In this document: in pieces, positions 37,875 through 46,276 of the stretch
How positions within the stretch are numbered: the stretch's first letter is position 1
Layout: each line of letters begins with the position of its first letter
Virus record (IMG/VR): IMGVR_UViG_3300048548_000892
Location: 1 to 56,169 of that record
DNA length: 56,169 nucleotides
Reading direction: 5' to 3' (one strand)
Origin: a virus
Made by a program: the position numbers and the translations under genes
Notes under the pieces: generated by a model
What the model saw: only the letters and a program-made list of their open reading frames with translations
Told to the model about the DNA's origin: nothing
Databases searched by the model: none

Positions 37875-38069
37875 ATGACACTATACACTAAAAAATCCGA
37901 AATTCTTTTTAACTATCTTGTACTTCCTCACTGGGAAAACCGTGAGGATTTTGGTCTTGTACATCTTGACACCAATGAAACAATCTATGAAGGTACCTGT
38001 TTTGAGTGCTGGACTTATCTTGCTAAAATCCAACCAAAGTGTCGTTGGTTACAAAAATATGTGAAATAA
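37875..38069 (+). CDS. hypothetical early protein, 64 aa
   Basis: 64 residues with many aromatic residues (YLVLPHWENREDFGLVHLDT, then CWTYLAKIQPKCRWL) and three Cys. Good ribosome site AAAGGAATCA. No family recognised. Confidence 0.55.
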   Translation: MTLYTKKSEILFNYLVLPHWENREDFGLVHLDTNETIYEGTCFECWTYLAKIQPKCRWLQKYVK

Positions 38070-38072
38070 CTA

Positions 38073-38101
38073 TTGACATTCCGTCGCGAATCAGATATAT
38101 T
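38073..38101 (+). promoter_or_regulatory. sigma70-type early promoter with GAATC in the spacer
   Basis: TTGACA 38073-38078, 17-base spacer, TATATT 38096-38101; GAATC at 38088-38092. Drives the genes from 38131. Confidence 0.85.
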
Positions 38102-38130
38102 GTATATATCAAATGAAAAGGAACTATATC

Positions 38131-38412
38131 ATGGCTTATGTAACTTACAAAAATCGCTCATCATCAGACTATCGTTTTACTTGTAAATCTCTTGATGATC
38201 CTGAGATTGCAAATCTTAAAGAAATACTTGTTAACCGCAACAGCTTCATTAAACGTGCCCGCAAACAAACGGGTATGATGAGTTTTTATGGGAAACAAAA
38301 AACACAAGGACTTCGTATTCGTCCTCGTGGTCCTCGTCCGTCTCAGTGGGCAAAAGATACGCCTTGGGAAAACGCTACTCATTATGACGTTTACATCCGG
38401 GATTATTCATAA
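38131..38412 (+). CDS. hypothetical early protein, 93 aa
   Basis: The start is ATG 38131, eight bases after AAAAGGA; an in-frame ATG at 38113 sits on that ribosome site and is unlikely. 93 basic residues with a KRARKQTGMMSFYGKQK centre and RPRGPRPSQWAKD, suggestive of nucleic-acid binding. The stop overlaps the next start (TAATGG). Confidence 0.55.
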   Translation: MAYVTYKNRSSSDYRFTCKSLDDPEIANLKEILVNRNSFIKRARKQTGMMSFYGKQKTQGLRIRPRGPRPSQWAKDTPWENATHYDVYIRDYS

Positions 38413-38570
38413 TGGATTATAAAGATCTTGTAAAAAAGTTTGTCTCTGAAGGCGGTTCCATTACAAAGTGTGAACCGTCAAAGAAACGTTTCAAAACATT
38501 CCGCGGCAAGGCGGGAGCCTACAATCGTGGTGCTAAGAAAATCAATTTGCAGGATAAAGGTATTGCATAA
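38412..38570 (+). CDS. hypothetical early protein, 52 aa
   Basis: 52 residues, basic (MDYKDLVKKFVSEGGSITKC, then PSKKRFKTFRGKAGAYN). Coupled at both ends (TAATGG, TAATG). Similar small Lys/Arg proteins are common in T4-like phages; function not known. Confidence 0.55.
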   Translation: MDYKDLVKKFVSEGGSITKCEPSKKRFKTFRGKAGAYNRGAKKINLQDKGIA

Positions 38571-39103
38571 TGTGTAAATCTGCTATTAAAAATCTCGCAT
38601 CTTTACTTCGCACTGAAGTCTTCGACAAAATTGATTCCTATTGGACTGAGGCTGAAACTTATAGTATTATTGAACTCAGAGATTTAGGTAGCGGATATTA
38701 CGACGAAGATCGTTATCAAGTTAATCATATTGTTGCTCCTAAAAGGAGCGGTAGATCTATTGATGCAAATAGTGCCAAAGGCGTATACATTTGGTATCAC
38801 GGAGATCAGATTATGTATGTTGGTAAAACAGACGCGCCTTCAACGAGTATTCACAAACGGCAATATGCCCACTCGCGTAGCTTTACAACACCACACGAAA
38901 GACACGAATCTTCAGGACGTAAATATCGCGAGTTTTTAAAAGAAAATAATTTACATTCTATGGATATTGTGATAAAATATATTAATACTGATAAGTTTGA
39001 TATTGAAGGTATGGCAGAACTCATTGAAACTGCAACTATTAATAATTATCAGCCATTACTTAATCGTGAAATTAAAGGGAGAGGCCAGAGAGAATGCTAT
39101 TAA
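38570..39103 (+). CDS. GIY-YIG endonuclease-like protein
   Basis: 177 residues. GVYIWYHGDQIMYVGKT corresponds to the GIY-YIG signature (written GVY...YVG), with the Arg in RQYAHSRSF and the Glu in GMAELIETATI-type positions downstream, then QPLLNREI. A freestanding nuclease of this class may be a homing endonuclease (SegA-like) or a host-DNA nuclease. Overlaps the kinase gene by ten bases. Confidence 0.65.
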   Translation: MCKSAIKNLASLLRTEVFDKIDSYWTEAETYSIIELRDLGSGYYDEDRYQVNHIVAPKRSGRSIDANSAKGVYIWYHGDQIMYVGKTDAPSTSIHKRQYAHSRSFTTPHERHESSGRKYREFLKENNLHSMDIVIKYINTDKFDIEGMAELIETATINNYQPLLNREIKGRGQRECY

Positions 39104-39648
39104 TCATTGAAGGTATGGATCGCTGTGGTAAATCCACATTGGTACAAAACCTACGTAAAAAATATTTTAAAAATCCAAACATAATGGCTCACCATTCATC
39201 TTCTCCTCCTGACTTTGAAGATCCTAATGGTTGGGAAAAAGAACATTATGAGTCTTTGTTCATTGCATCTAAACGACTTGTAAATCAAATGAATTATGAT
39301 ATTATCTTTGACCGTTTCCATCTCGGTGCAATCGTCTATGGCGAAAAGTATCGTGCTGCAGACGGTAAAGACATTTATGAATTAGATCGAAGGTTTCTTA
39401 GCGGATATAAAAATGCCGCTCTAATTTTGTTGACTGATACTACTGACGGTATTATGTCTCGTGATGATGGCGATAGCCTTGAACAAAGTAAAGAAGATTT
39501 CTTATATAGTCGTAACGCGTTTTTGACTGCGTTCAACGAGTCAAGCTGTAAACATAAACTAAGCATAAATATAACAAAGAACGGTGGAGTGGGTAACACA
39601 TATGATACCGTTGTAAATTTTTTAGATGGAGTTCGTAATGAGAATTGA
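39094..39648 (+). CDS. deoxynucleoside monophosphate kinase, thymidylate kinase-like
   Basis: 184 residues. EGMDRCGKST is the P-loop of thymidylate kinases (EGxDGxGKST), DIIFDRFHLGAIVYGEK has the DRxHxGExxY signature of the family, and a LTD lid region follows. It phosphorylates dNMPs; next to gp42 it may handle hydroxymethyl-dCMP, as T4 gp1 does. Overlaps gp42 by 11 bases. Confidence 0.75.
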   Translation: MLLIIEGMDRCGKSTLVQNLRKKYFKNPNIMAHHSSSPPDFEDPNGWEKEHYESLFIASKRLVNQMNYDIIFDRFHLGAIVYGEKYRAADGKDIYELDRRFLSGYKNAALILLTDTTDGIMSRDDGDSLEQSKEDFLYSRNAFLTAFNESSCKHKLSINITKNGGVGNTYDTVVNFLDGVRNEN

Positions 39649-40336
39649 TAGTGTACATGACATTCGTGAGTTCTTTAAAGGCGAGCTAGCCGACGAAGCA
39701 TTTACAATTGATAAGACAGGCCAACGGACTATTGAATTAATTGGCGCAAACTTTCTTGCAACAGAACCTGCAATCTTTGGTGAACCAAGTCAAGCTTATA
39801 TTAACTCTGAGCTTGCTTGGTATGAGTCGCAATCAACAAACATTAATGATATCTATGGACCATCCAAACCTGCTCCTGCCGCATGGCAATATTCAGCAGA
39901 TCCACACGGTAATATTAATTCCAATTATGGTCATTTAGTATTCTCTAAAAAATATCATAACCAATTCCAAAATGCTTTTGATGAACTATGGAGTAACCCT
40001 GATAGCCGTCGTGCTCAAATGATTTACAATCGTCCATCTATTTGGGTTGAGTTTGACGAAGGTGGTAAGTCTGACTTTATTTGTACTAATGCACAAACGT
40101 TTTATATCCGCGATGGCATTCTGATGATGGTGTCACAAATGCGTTCTAACGACGCAATCTTTGGCTATAAAAACGACTATGCTTGGGCTCAATATCTTAT
40201 GGATAAGTTTGTTGCTCAATGGAACCAACAATGTAAACTTCCTGGCAATAAGCACTTTACTATTGATAAAGGTATGCTTACATGGCAAGCTATGAATTTG
40301 CACGTGTATGAGCGCCACTTTGACTTGGTTGTATAA
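39638..40336 (+). CDS. 42: dCMP hydroxymethylase (T4 gp42 homologue)
   Basis: 232 residues from ATG 39638. Member of the thymidylate synthase fold. Near-identical blocks to T4 gp42: DKTGQRTIELIG, INSNYG, NPDSRRAQMIYNRPS, SDFICTN with the catalytic Cys149, MRSNDAIFGYKNDYAW and LHVYERHFDLV. Asp180 takes the place of the Asn that selects dUMP in thymidylate synthase and is the residue specifying dCMP. It makes 5-hydroxymethyl-dCMP from dCMP and methylene-THF. The phage DNA should therefore contain hydroxymethylcytosine. Coupled to the kinase gene. Confidence 0.9.
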   Translation: MRIDSVHDIREFFKGELADEAFTIDKTGQRTIELIGANFLATEPAIFGEPSQAYINSELAWYESQSTNINDIYGPSKPAPAAWQYSADPHGNINSNYGHLVFSKKYHNQFQNAFDELWSNPDSRRAQMIYNRPSIWVEFDEGGKSDFICTNAQTFYIRDGILMMVSQMRSNDAIFGYKNDYAWAQYLMDKFVAQWNQQCKLPGNKHFTIDKGMLTWQAMNLHVYERHFDLVV

Positions 40337-40339
40337 ATA
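40332..40339 (+). promoter_or_regulatory. TATAAATA late promoter-like site
   Basis: TATAAATA overlaps the gp42 stop, but lies only two bases before ATG 40342, leaving no room for a leader; chance occurrence is possible, or it serves genes further downstream. Confidence 0.25.
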
Positions 40340-40341
40340 AC

Positions 40342-40593
40342 ATGAGTAAACTAATTCTTATTTCTGATATTATTGAGACGCGGCTTCGTAAAGAAAAAGA
40401 AATTGAATATTATCAGAAGCAACTTGAAAAAATACAAAACAAAATGTTCTTCCTCAAAAAGGATCTTGATATCACAACATTAATTATTGACATGATTGAA
40501 AAAGAAAAGGTTGTTGATTTTAAAGAACAGATGGAGGACAAAACTATTATGTTAGGAAACAATAATGTGGACAAAACCAAGACTGAAAACTAG
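40342..40593 (+). CDS. hypothetical coiled-coil protein, 83 aa
   Basis: 83 residues, mostly heptads (RKEKEIEYYQKQLEKIQNKM) then a Lys-rich tail. Lies between gp42 and the dCMP deaminase. Overlaps the next gene by 29 bases. Function not assigned. Confidence 0.5.
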   Translation: MSKLILISDIIETRLRKEKEIEYYQKQLEKIQNKMFFLKKDLDITTLIIDMIEKEKVVDFKEQMEDKTIMLGNNNVDKTKTEN

Positions 40594-40846
40594 GCTAAAA
40601 GAAGGTAAATTTCTTGTAACTTGGAATAAAAGTTCTAAGACTAATGCAAACACACCTAGCACAACAAGGTCGTGTGAAGTTACATTAAAGCCAGAATTAA
40701 TTCCAGAAGATAAACGCCATCGTTTACCTAATCCCCCGGCAACTGCAGATTACAGAGTTGGTGTATGGGATTGCGAATTAAATGTATGGCATGTCGATGG
40801 AATACCGGCAACAAGAGTTATATCTGTTGTAGAAGTAACCGATTAA
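40565..40846 (+). CDS. hypothetical protein, 93 aa, SH3/Sm-like
   Basis: 93 residues, basic. KLKTRLKEGKFLVTWNKSS-like start, then beta-rich EVTLKPELIP, YRVGVWDCELNVWHVDG, VISVVEV. Pattern of a small SH3 or Sm-like barrel as seen in several phage families, but not decisive. May bind nucleic acid. Confidence 0.45.
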   Translation: MWTKPRLKTRLKEGKFLVTWNKSSKTNANTPSTTRSCEVTLKPELIPEDKRHRLPNPPATADYRVGVWDCELNVWHVDGIPATRVISVVEVTD

Positions 40847-40864
40847 AAACTGAAAGATTATATT

Positions 40865-41374
40865 ATGGAAGAACGTGAGCCTTACGAGGCATACATGCGT
40901 AGGCGCAATTTAGAAGAAGACACCCGTGAATTAAAATGGGATAACCGCTTTATGGAATTGGCTAAAACAATTTCAGGATGGAGCAAAGATCCTTCGAGTA
41001 AAATTGGTGCAGTGGCAGTAAACGATGAACGCCGCATACTTGCGACTGGATATAACGGTTTCCCAAAAGGCATTGAAGATAGTCAAGAAAGACTAAACGA
41101 TAGAGAACAAAAATATCCGCTTATTGTTCACGCTGAAACAAACGCGTTGATGAATGCGCTTTATGCTGGTGTTTCTTTAAAAAATGCAACAATGTACGTT
41201 CATGGATTACCCGTGTGTCCTGACTGTACTAAGCTTATTATTCAAGCAGGCATTCGTAGAATTGTTATTAACAAATTCGTAATGAATACTCCAGAAAAAT
41301 GGGTTGAGCTATGGAATAGCAAATCAGGACCTATGTTTAAAGAGGCAGGCGTATTGGTAACACAGCTTGGCTAA
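40865..41374 (+). CDS. dCMP deaminase
   Basis: 169 residues. HAETNAL (His89, Glu91) and PVCPDC (Cys118, Cys121) form the zinc site of the cytidine/deoxycytidylate deaminase family, and GAVAVNDERRILATGYNGFPKG is the usual early strand. It converts dCMP to dUMP, feeding thymidylate synthesis and competing with gp42 for dCMP. Paired with the dUTPase at 50.8 kb it fits T4-like nucleotide economy. Confidence 0.85.
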   Translation: MEEREPYEAYMRRRNLEEDTRELKWDNRFMELAKTISGWSKDPSSKIGAVAVNDERRILATGYNGFPKGIEDSQERLNDREQKYPLIVHAETNALMNALYAGVSLKNATMYVHGLPVCPDCTKLIIQAGIRRIVINKFVMNTPEKWVELWNSKSGPMFKEAGVLVTQLG

Positions 41375-42029
41375 TAATTTAACTGATATATATGTTGGCG
41401 TTAAGAAAAACGATCCTAATCGTAAAAAGAATGACTTTTATCCAACTCCGCCTCTTGCCACATATGTATTGTGCAAGTATGGTAATCCTCCACAAAATTT
41501 AATTGAACCTTGTGCCGGTCGAGGTAACATAACAAGAGAATTAGTTCGTAACGGTCATAATGTTATATCGTATGACTTAAATGATTATAGTGATAAATTA
41601 GTACCTATTAAAACTACAGTTGATGCTATGGAATTACAAAAGCTTGATGGCTTTGATGGTGTAGTTACCAATCCCCCATATCATAAAGACTTGCCGCGGA
41701 AGATGGCGGAAAAATGGATAAAAGAATATGATTACGTCGCAATGTTTTTAAGACTAACTTTCTTTGAAGGAAAAAAACGAAATAAACTATTTACAAACTA
41801 CCCGCCTAGTGATATAATATTTTTATCAGATCGAGTTAGATTTGATTCTAATATTGTAGAACCAATTGAAAAGAAAGATCAGATCGGCGGCATGATTGCA
41901 TATGCTTGGTTCATTTGGAACAAAAAGTATCCGCAAGGATTAACTAAAATGCGTTGGGCAATGCTTGAAGATGAATATGACGAGTGGAGATTAAATTATG
42001 ATAAATGTAGTAATACCGGCAGCAGGTGA
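41367..42029 (+). CDS. N6-adenine DNA methyltransferase-like
   Basis: 220 residues starting at TTG 41367, overlapping the deaminase stop. LIEPCAGRGNITREL is the SAM motif I (EPxxGxG), ISYDLNDYSDKL motif II, and VVTNPPYHKDL the catalytic NPPY motif. Together these fit an amino-MTase acting on adenine. Target recognition unknown; it may protect phage DNA, possibly at GANTC-like sites, but that is speculation. Confidence 0.7.
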   Translation: MANNLTDIYVGVKKNDPNRKKNDFYPTPPLATYVLCKYGNPPQNLIEPCAGRGNITRELVRNGHNVISYDLNDYSDKLVPIKTTVDAMELQKLDGFDGVVTNPPYHKDLPRKMAEKWIKEYDYVAMFLRLTFFEGKKRNKLFTNYPPSDIIFLSDRVRFDSNIVEPIEKKDQIGGMIAYAWFIWNKKYPQGLTKMRWAMLEDEYDEWRLNYDKCSNTGSR

Positions 42030-43473
42030 GGCAACAAGATTAAAGCCATTAACTGCAAATTGCTCGAAGGCAATGATACGCGTACACGGTAAACCTACTA
42101 TTGAATATATTATTGAGTCAGTTCATAATAACGGCGCTGTAGTTAATCAAATCATTATAGTTGATGGCAAGCATGACGATATTCGTGAGTGGGTTGCAAA
42201 ATCAAAATATAATAATATTAAATGTGTAAAACAAGGATCTCTTAACGGTCCTCGTGATGCTATTGATGTTGGTATTAACAGTTTAGAAAATCCTACGTAT
42301 CCTTTAGTTGTATGGCTAGGGGATGCAATTATTCTTGAAGAAGAACTACCTTTAGGCACTGACTTTTTATTAACCAAAGAAGTTGAAGATCACTTTGCTT
42401 GGTGTATGTGGGATGGTAAAAAATACTTTAATAAACCAAAAGAAAATATTGAACAAGCTTCAGCTCTAGTAGGTCTATACAGTTTCAGTAGAGGATACGA
42501 AGCATATCACGCTTTTCACTACTCAAAAGGTTATGACATATCAGATGCTTTGGAGTTATATGAAGAACACGCTTCATTTAATAATATCAACACGGAAAAA
42601 TGGTATGACATCGGCGACATATCTTCATATCACAAAACTTGCGCAACTCTACTAACATTCAAAGCTCGTGAATTTAATTCGTTTGAATACAATTCAGATC
42701 TTAATATGATTACTAAATGGCCGCAGTCTGATAATAAATTTGCCGTTAAGACTATTATGAATGAAAAGAATTGGTATGAAAATCTGAGCCCACTGCAAAA
42801 TATGTTTGTTCCTAAAATTTTGCCAGATCCATATGCACTAACAATGTCATATGAGTCTGGTATTTTGCTATCTGATTTGTTTATGCATGAGGATCTAAGC
42901 CCGTCTACTATTGAATACTTAATTGAAAAGGTATTCATTATAATGAACAAGTACTTCCATAAAAAAGCAACACTTGAATTTGTCGCAGACTTTTGGGATA
43001 ACGCTGAAAAAATGTGGATTGATAAAACCAAAAATCGTGGCGCTGATGATTATTATCTTGATGTTGCAGAGCGCTGTCTTAGTAGAGCTCGCCCAGTTTC
43101 AGGTATGCACGGTGATTTGCATTTCGGTAATATTCTTTATAATCCATATAACGATAGCATTACCTTGTTAGATCCGCGTGGCTCTTATGGAGATCATGTT
43201 GGTTGCGGCGGAGATTGGATGTATGATATGTGCAAATTGTCACACGACCTTTTCCATGGATATAATGAATTAGTTTCCGGGCATAAATACCCTCAGACAG
43301 TACGTGAAACCTTTGGCCGATTGGTACTTAAATATTACCCTGACGCATATGATGATATTATTGACGGCGGCGCTTTGTTAATTGCAACTTGTTTGCCATT
43401 ACATTACGACTGTGAAGAACGCCAACAAAGAATGAGAGATTATATTAATGAATACGCAAACCTTAGTAGTTGA
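41998..43473 (+). CDS. nucleotidyltransferase-sugar/choline kinase fusion
   Basis: 491 residues, two domains. N-terminal (about 1-230): VVIPAAGEATRLKPLTANCS is the GxGxRxxPLT pyrophosphorylase loop, followed by VVWLGDAII. C-terminal: GMHGDLHFGNILYN (His371, Asp373) and LLDPRGSYGDH (Asp392) are Brenner-type catalytic and metal motifs of aminoglycoside/choline kinases. The pairing matches either LicC-LicA (choline activation) or MurU-AmgK (sugar 1-kinase plus uridylyltransferase), and would turn a free sugar or alcohol into a nucleotide-activated donor. Located between DNA methyltransferase and glycosyltransferase genes. Confidence 0.75.
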   Translation: MINVVIPAAGEATRLKPLTANCSKAMIRVHGKPTIEYIIESVHNNGAVVNQIIIVDGKHDDIREWVAKSKYNNIKCVKQGSLNGPRDAIDVGINSLENPTYPLVVWLGDAIILEEELPLGTDFLLTKEVEDHFAWCMWDGKKYFNKPKENIEQASALVGLYSFSRGYEAYHAFHYSKGYDISDALELYEEHASFNNINTEKWYDIGDISSYHKTCATLLTFKAREFNSFEYNSDLNMITKWPQSDNKFAVKTIMNEKNWYENLSPLQNMFVPKILPDPYALTMSYESGILLSDLFMHEDLSPSTIEYLIEKVFIIMNKYFHKKATLEFVADFWDNAEKMWIDKTKNRGADDYYLDVAERCLSRARPVSGMHGDLHFGNILYNPYNDSITLLDPRGSYGDHVGCGGDWMYDMCKLSHDLFHGYNELVSGHKYPQTVRETFGRLVLKYYPDAYDDIIDGGALLIATCLPLHYDCEERQQRMRDYINEYANLSS

Positions 43474-43807
43474 TATTGATGACACGATTTGTACTCCGTT
43501 GCATGGCAGATCTGAATCTGAAGTTAAGTACGGAATGGCAAATCCTAATCGCCCAATGATTGCAAGTTTACAAAAAGCAAAGAAAAACGGATATCGCATT
43601 GTACTTCATACCGCGCGACGAATGCTTACTCACGATGGTGACATAAATAAAATCATTAATGACGTCGGAAAAATAACCACAGACTGGTTGGATAAGTACG
43701 AAGTACCTTATGATGAAATTGTGTGGGGTAAACCACACGGTGTTTATTACATTGATGATAAAGCAATGACTCCTGAAGAGTTCGTTAAGATGATGGAATG
43801 GAAGTGA
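43448..43807 (+). CDS. HAD-type phosphatase, capsule-biosynthesis-like
   Basis: 119 residues. LVVDIDDTICTP has the DxDxT nucleophile motif; HTARRM is motif II, and KPHGVYYIDDKA motifs III and IV. Similar small HAD proteins occur in capsule loci. Probably dephosphorylates a sugar phosphate. Overlaps the fusion enzyme by 26 bases, so they are coupled. Confidence 0.7.
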   Translation: MNTQTLVVDIDDTICTPLHGRSESEVKYGMANPNRPMIASLQKAKKNGYRIVLHTARRMLTHDGDINKIINDVGKITTDWLDKYEVPYDEIVWGKPHGVYYIDDKAMTPEEFVKMMEWK

Positions 43808-43809
43808 TT

Positions 43810-45054
43810 ATGAAAAACATTGGTTTCGCAAAGATTGGTAAATCTATTAAATTTAAAACTAACAAGTACTCTCCCATTGGTGGAGATAATGAAGCGTCTT
43901 GCACTATACGAGCAATGGCAAACAACAACCCAGACAAAACGTTTTACCTAATTGGTCGTTCTGACTTTGGTGCATTGTCTGATACTGAACGTTTAGATTT
44001 GTTCCCATATGATAATGTAATTGACTGTTGGCACGGCGTTCCTTTGGCAATGTCAGAAACATATTATAATCATATTATTAATTATTTTAAAGACATTGAG
44101 CTTGACTTTTCTGTTATGATGATTGGGCAAATTAGTAATGTTACAATCCCAGATAAAATTTGGAAAGTACGTGAAAGTCAACAAGACGGCAAACCTGCTG
44201 CAACTCTTGATATGACTAAGTGGTACACAACTCCTATTACCAAATGGCTAAACGAAAGTAAGCCACGATGGATAGAAATTGTTAACGATCCACGATATGT
44301 TATCAAACAACCACGTGATGTATTTCATATGCCTTTCCGTTCTCTTGGACAATACGATTATGATTATGAAACATTTTCTATTACTGATTACGAAAACCAA
44401 GAAAGATTAGTACGGGTTGTTCATTCTGAATATGCAGGAATGGAAACTGCTTTTTGCGGCGATTATGAATACACTGAACAAGTAAACACGGATCGTAACA
44501 CAGACTTTATGGTTGTACTTAATGAAGGCAAACCGTCACGCTATAACTTACTTAAAAGCTGGGTACTTGATAAATTTGATAACGTTGATATATACGGTAA
44601 GTGGCTCGACGAACGTGCTGAAAGCGACGAAAGGTTTAAAGGATCATTACATATCAATGAGATCCAAGATAAACTACAGGATGTTAAGTTTACATTTATC
44701 ATTCCAATTAAAGAAGGTTGGACCACATCAAAATATATTGAAATGATTCACGCTGGTGTTATTCCTTTCCTTCATCCAACTTATGACGACCAAGGTCATT
44801 TGCCTATTCCTAACTTTCTTAGACCTAAAACGCCTGAAGAATTTTATACAAATATGCAAAGACTAATTGACAACCCAACAGAATACGAAACGGTTCTCAA
44901 TGGATTGCGTAAAGCAATTCTTAAACCAGAATATTATGATGGTAGCTTTATTAATGACAATATTATGAAAGCTGCTGACGAAAATTATAAAAGACCTGAC
45001 ATGTTGCAGTTTACAAAGAAAAAAGCTGCGACACTTGAAGACTTTTTTGCATAG
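43810..45054 (+). CDS. GT-B-like glycosyltransferase
   Basis: About 414 residues from ATG 43810; ATG 43798 is an alternative that overlaps the previous gene. C-terminal half: FTFIIPIKEGWTTSKYIEMI, then HAGVIPFLHPTYDD, the type of GT-B acceptor/donor arrangement seen in phage DNA glycosyltransferases such as T4 alpha-GT (a GTIPVFW segment near the same position). Next to gp42 and a sugar-activating enzyme, it is the best candidate for glycosylating hydroxymethylcytosine. Confidence 0.6.
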   Translation: MKNIGFAKIGKSIKFKTNKYSPIGGDNEASCTIRAMANNNPDKTFYLIGRSDFGALSDTERLDLFPYDNVIDCWHGVPLAMSETYYNHIINYFKDIELDFSVMMIGQISNVTIPDKIWKVRESQQDGKPAATLDMTKWYTTPITKWLNESKPRWIEIVNDPRYVIKQPRDVFHMPFRSLGQYDYDYETFSITDYENQERLVRVVHSEYAGMETAFCGDYEYTEQVNTDRNTDFMVVLNEGKPSRYNLLKSWVLDKFDNVDIYGKWLDERAESDERFKGSLHINEIQDKLQDVKFTFIIPIKEGWTTSKYIEMIHAGVIPFLHPTYDDQGHLPIPNFLRPKTPEEFYTNMQRLIDNPTEYETVLNGLRKAILKPEYYDGSFINDNIMKAADENYKRPDMLQFTKKKAATLEDFFA

Positions 45055-45064
45055 AGGATATAAA

Positions 45065-46276
45065 ATGAGCGAAATTACATGGGCCCCAATTATTCCACTA
45101 ATCGGTGGACAAATGCTAGGAGCAGAAAAAGCTTTTGGAAAACCACCTGAAGCTATCTATTCATACGCGGACTTTGAAGGAAACGATAGTCATTATGTTA
45201 ACTATCAGCAAAACGTCAAAGGGCGTGACGTACAATATAAAATGATACCTGAAAGTTCAAGTCGACATATAAGTGTTATTTCAGGCACACCACCTTGTGC
45301 GGCATTATCACAACTTAACACTGGTAAAACCGAAGCGGCAAAAGGTGCAAAATGCGAAAAGAACGAATGGATGTACGAAGTCTTTAAAGAAGGCATTAAC
45401 CGATTTTCAGCTAAAGCTATTGTTGTTGAAAACGCTCCTGCACTGTTTACTAAAAAAGGTAAAGAAGTAGCTGATAATTTGTTTGACATTTGCTCAAAAG
45501 CAGGGTATAGTTTAACTCTATATAAAACATCTACAAAATATCATGGTATCCCACAAGCTAGAGATCGTTGTTTTGCCATTGGTTGGAATTCAGAAACCGC
45601 TCCTATTATGAATTGGTACAAACGGCCTCGTAAAAAGTTTCACGAATATCTTTCGGATTTAACAGACGATATTCAACAAATGGATATTTTGTGTAACAAA
45701 AAACTTGATGAAGAACCTTACTATCAATACATCAAGTCACTTACAAACGAAGATCCTCGTAAGGTAATTATGGAAAGCGGACAGATTACGGCATTTAACT
45801 ATATTAATAAAAGTGGTAAATTGCCTGCTTGTAATAAATGGATGCATGATACAAATAACGAACGCGGTATCAAAGTATCAGACCATGCTGTTAAAAAGTT
45901 TGCAATGGGTAAAGGTATTTGGGATAGCTCAACACACGTCTTTGGAGATTGTATGAATGCAGTTATCGGTCGTAACCTTGCAGATACAATTCATCCAAAG
46001 TTTGATCGTTCTTTAACTATTCGTGAAGCGTTGTATCTTATGGGTTTCCCTCATGACTTTGAGCTTGTTGGCGGATTACCTAAAATGAATCATATTGCTC
46101 AAAACGTTCCTGTTCCAACATCAAGAGATATTCATACTGAAATCGGTAAGTTTATTCGTGGCGAGTTAACGATGTCAGATACTAATTACCATCGTCAAGA
46201 TAACCATAACGAACGGATGTGGTCTGATCCGGGTGGGAAAAACAACCAAGCAACACTTGAGGAGTTCATGGCTTGA
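45065..46276 (+). CDS. cytosine-C5 DNA methyltransferase-like
   Basis: About 403 residues from ATG 45065 after GAGGATATAAA. ISGTPPCAALS is motif IV with the catalytic Cys78 (Ala replaces the usual Gln after PC), AIVVENAP motif VI, GIPQARDRCFAIG motif VIII, and LTIREALYLMGFPHDFELVG motifs IX-X. The SAM motif I region (IIPLIGGQMLGAEKAF) is recognisable but unusual. A C5 methyltransferase with a hydroxymethylcytosine system is unexpected: it could act on unmodified cytosine or transfer another group. Confidence 0.75.
   Translation: MSEITWAPIIPLIGGQMLGAEKAFGKPPEAIYSYADFEGNDSHYVNYQQNVKGRDVQYKMIPESSSRHISVISGTPPCAALSQLNTGKTEAAKGAKCEKNEWMYEVFKEGINRFSAKAIVVENAPALFTKKGKEVADNLFDICSKAGYSLTLYKTSTKYHGIPQARDRCFAIGWNSETAPIMNWYKRPRKKFHEYLSDLTDDIQQMDILCNKKLDEEPYYQYIKSLTNEDPRKVIMESGQITAFNYINKSGKLPACNKWMHDTNNERGIKVSDHAVKKFAMGKGIWDSSTHVFGDCMNAVIGRNLADTIHPKFDRSLTIREALYLMGFPHDFELVGGLPKMNHIAQNVPVPTSRDIHTEIGKFIRGELTMSDTNYHRQDNHNERMWSDPGGKNNQATLEEFMA

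Noticed and set aside
38570-39103. GIY-YIG gene as evidence for an intron.
   Set aside because: It is a freestanding gene coupled with neighbours, and neither adjacent gene appears interrupted.
39638-40336. Annotation of the gp42 homologue as an ordinary thymidylate synthase.
   Set aside because: The blocks match T4 dCMP hydroxymethylase, and Asp180 replaces the Asn that selects dUMP.
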